Of a stretch of 7,008 bases of DNA, positions 5,868 through 7,008 are shown in pieces. Origin of the DNA: Actinomycetota bacterium (GTDB lineage Bacteria; Actinomycetota; Actinomycetes; S36-B12; UBA10799); assembly GCA_003452655.1 (NCBI GenBank), contig DMNR01000256.1, positions 375-7,382 of the forward strand, read 5' to 3'. The notes beneath the pieces are model-generated. The model did not search any database and was not told the DNA's origin. It worked only from the letters and a program-made list of their open reading frames with translations. Position numbers and translations under genes: made by a program. Numbering within the stretch: the stretch's first letter is position 1; each line of letters begins with the position of its first letter.

Positions 5868-6974
5868 GTGACCGATCCTGGCGCGGAGTCCGACGCCAAA
5901 GCGACCATGGCAGCTGAACCGCCCACGTTGGACACGAAGAAGACCGTGGCAATGGCCATCGTTGGAATCGTCACCCTCGTCTTGATCTTCTGGAAGGTCA
6001 TTCCGAGGATCGGTTCCTATGATGACGCCTGGATTGCAATTCAAGGCATGACCGTGCGTGGGATCGTGAGCATCGTCGTCGCGGTCATCGTCTACAACAT
6101 CGCCTACGGCTTCCCTTTCATGGTGGCGACCCCTGGACTCAGTTACCGGCGCTCGTTTCAGTTGAATCAAGCAGAGTTTGCGATCGGAAATGGTGTTCCC
6201 GCGGGGAGTGCCTTCGGCCTCGCCCTCGAATACGCAATGCTCGCCTCCTACCGCGTCAAGGCTGTGGTTGCTACGGCAGCCATCGGCGCAGTCGGAGTCT
6301 GGAATGTATTCATCAGCCTCGGGTTGCCGGTGCTCGGTGTGATCGCGATCTTCTTCTCCGGGCGAGTGGAGTCAGGCGGCTACATCTGGGCCGGCGTCAT
6401 CGGACTGGTCGTTCTAGTCGTCATGGTGGTGGTCTTTGGCCTGATCATCCGTAGTGAGAAGACCGCAGCGGCAATCGGACGGTTTGGTAACAGGACTGTT
6501 GGGTTCGTTGTGGAGAAGATCAAGAAGCGCGATAGGCCCGACTTCGTCCCGGCCATTCTCAGCTTCCGCGGTAGCGTCGCAGACCTAGTGCGGGAGCGTT
6601 GGCGCAGTATCACCGTGGCAGAACTAGCAGTCGCGCTCACGCAATTCCTGATCCTCTACACAGCGTTGCGTGGAGTGGAGGGCCCGACCGAATCGACCCC
6701 GATCCTGGCGGCGTTCGGAGCCTTCGCGGTGGCTCAAATCGGCATGATGATCCCGCTCACGCCAGGGGGATTGGGGACTGTCGATGCGATCATTATTGGG
6801 TTGCTGACGGCGATGGGTGTGAGCAGCGGAACCGCGACTGCAGCTGATCTCGTGTGGCGTGCGTCGTCCTATGTTCCGCAGATCATTATTGGTGTCATTT
6901 GCCTCGTGACGTGGTTCCGCAAGGCTGCGCATCAGTTCGCGACTTCTGGTTCGCCGACGCCGCAGGATACCTAG
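5868..6974 (+). CDS. UPF0104 / lysylphosphatidylglycerol synthase transmembrane-domain protein (flippase-like)
   Basis: Predicted 368-residue polytopic membrane protein. Hallmarks are a pore-like GNGVPAGSAFGLAL segment at about 107-120, following the FQLNQAEFA stretch, and the C-terminal signature IPLTPGGLGTVDA at about 295-307 followed by a final helix pair containing RASSYVPQIIIG. These match the transmembrane domain of MprF-type lysyl-PG synthases and UPF0104 (YbhN-like) proteins, thought to move lipid or lipid-linked substrates across the membrane. There is no aminoacyl-transferase domain, so it cannot make lysyl-PG itself. Other hydrophobic stretches lie near 25-45, 63-85, 130-162, 173-195, 249-269 and 278-297. 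The start is placed at GTG 5868, after the previous gene's stop; the frame is open back to ATG 5784, but that would add an unlikely basic extension overlapping the upstream gene. ATG 5907 is another option. The substrate is unknown. Confidence 0.82.
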   Translation: MTDPGAESDAKATMAAEPPTLDTKKTVAMAIVGIVTLVLIFWKVIPRIGSYDDAWIAIQGMTVRGIVSIVVAVIVYNIAYGFPFMVATPGLSYRRSFQLNQAEFAIGNGVPAGSAFGLALEYAMLASYRVKAVVATAAIGAVGVWNVFISLGLPVLGVIAIFFSGRVESGGYIWAGVIGLVVLVVMVVVFGLIIRSEKTAAAIGRFGNRTVGFVVEKIKKRDRPDFVPAILSFRGSVADLVRERWRSITVAELAVALTQFLILYTALRGVEGPTESTPILAAFGAFAVAQIGMMIPLTPGGLGTVDAIIIGLLTAMGVSSGTATAADLVWRASSYVPQIIIGVICLVTWFRKAAHQFATSGSPTPQDT

Positions 6975-7001
6975 GTGTCGGTGGCGGCCGCGAAGTATCG
7001 C

Positions 7002-7007
7002 AGGAGG
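7002..7007 (+). promoter_or_regulatory. Strong ribosome-binding site of a gene starting beyond the right edge
   Basis: AGGAGG, a perfect anti-16S match, lies 27 bases after the UPF0104-family stop. It is the only consensus Shine-Dalgarno in the window that stands free before a possible start, so a same-strand gene probably begins a few bases outside, likely in the same operon. Alternatively, a GTG directly after the stop (6975) opens a frame that runs to the edge; that would make this AGGAGG part of an Arg-Arg coding stretch. Confidence 0.45.
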
Positions 7008-7008
7008 A

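Overview
The window looks like chromosomal DNA from an actinobacterium. The strongest reason is a minus-strand pair, an NADPH oxidoreductase with a plant-type 2Fe-2S domain followed by a membrane acyl-CoA desaturase. It matches in order and sequence the Mycobacterium tuberculosis pair Rv3230c-desA3 (Rv3229c). GTG starts, weak or absent Shine-Dalgarno sequences and apparent leaderless starts also fit. GC content by eye is moderate for the phylum (high fifties), so a mycobacterium is unlikely, but I cannot name a genus. There is no rRNA, tRNA, CRISPR array, insertion sequence, phage gene or attachment site, and no intergenic stretch exceeds about 95 bases. This reads as ordinary core or shell chromosome rather than an island.

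Layout. At the left edge is the last 42 codons of an amidase-signature enzyme (+). It converges on a three-gene minus-strand run at about 158-3167, read right to left: ferredoxin-type reductase, DesA3-like desaturase, then trmB only 6 bases after the desaturase stop. The reductase and desaturase form one functional unit: electrons pass from NADPH through FAD and the 2Fe-2S cluster to the di-iron desaturase, which makes monounsaturated acyl-CoA for membrane lipids. trmB (tRNA m7G46 methyltransferase) appears to ride along by co-transcription. Upstream of the reductase lie two adjacent 14-bp palindromes of identical design, a good candidate for a lipid-responsive repressor operator.

Further right on the minus strand is a lipoprotein polysaccharide deacetylase (3261-4067) with a near-consensus -10 box six bases before its GTG start, implying leaderless transcription. 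Divergent from it, three integral membrane proteins run on the plus strand: a TMEM175/DUF1211-type cation channel, a YihY/BrkB-like six-helix protein, and a stand-alone UPF0104 (lysylphosphatidylglycerol synthase transmembrane-domain, flippase-like) protein. A strong AGGAGG ribosome-binding site at the right edge announces a further gene just outside.

I found no clear new multi-gene defence or metabolic system. The most worthwhile leads are the tandem palindromic operator at the desaturase operon, the missing C-terminal tail of the DesA3-like enzyme, and the BrkB-like/UPF0104 gene pair.
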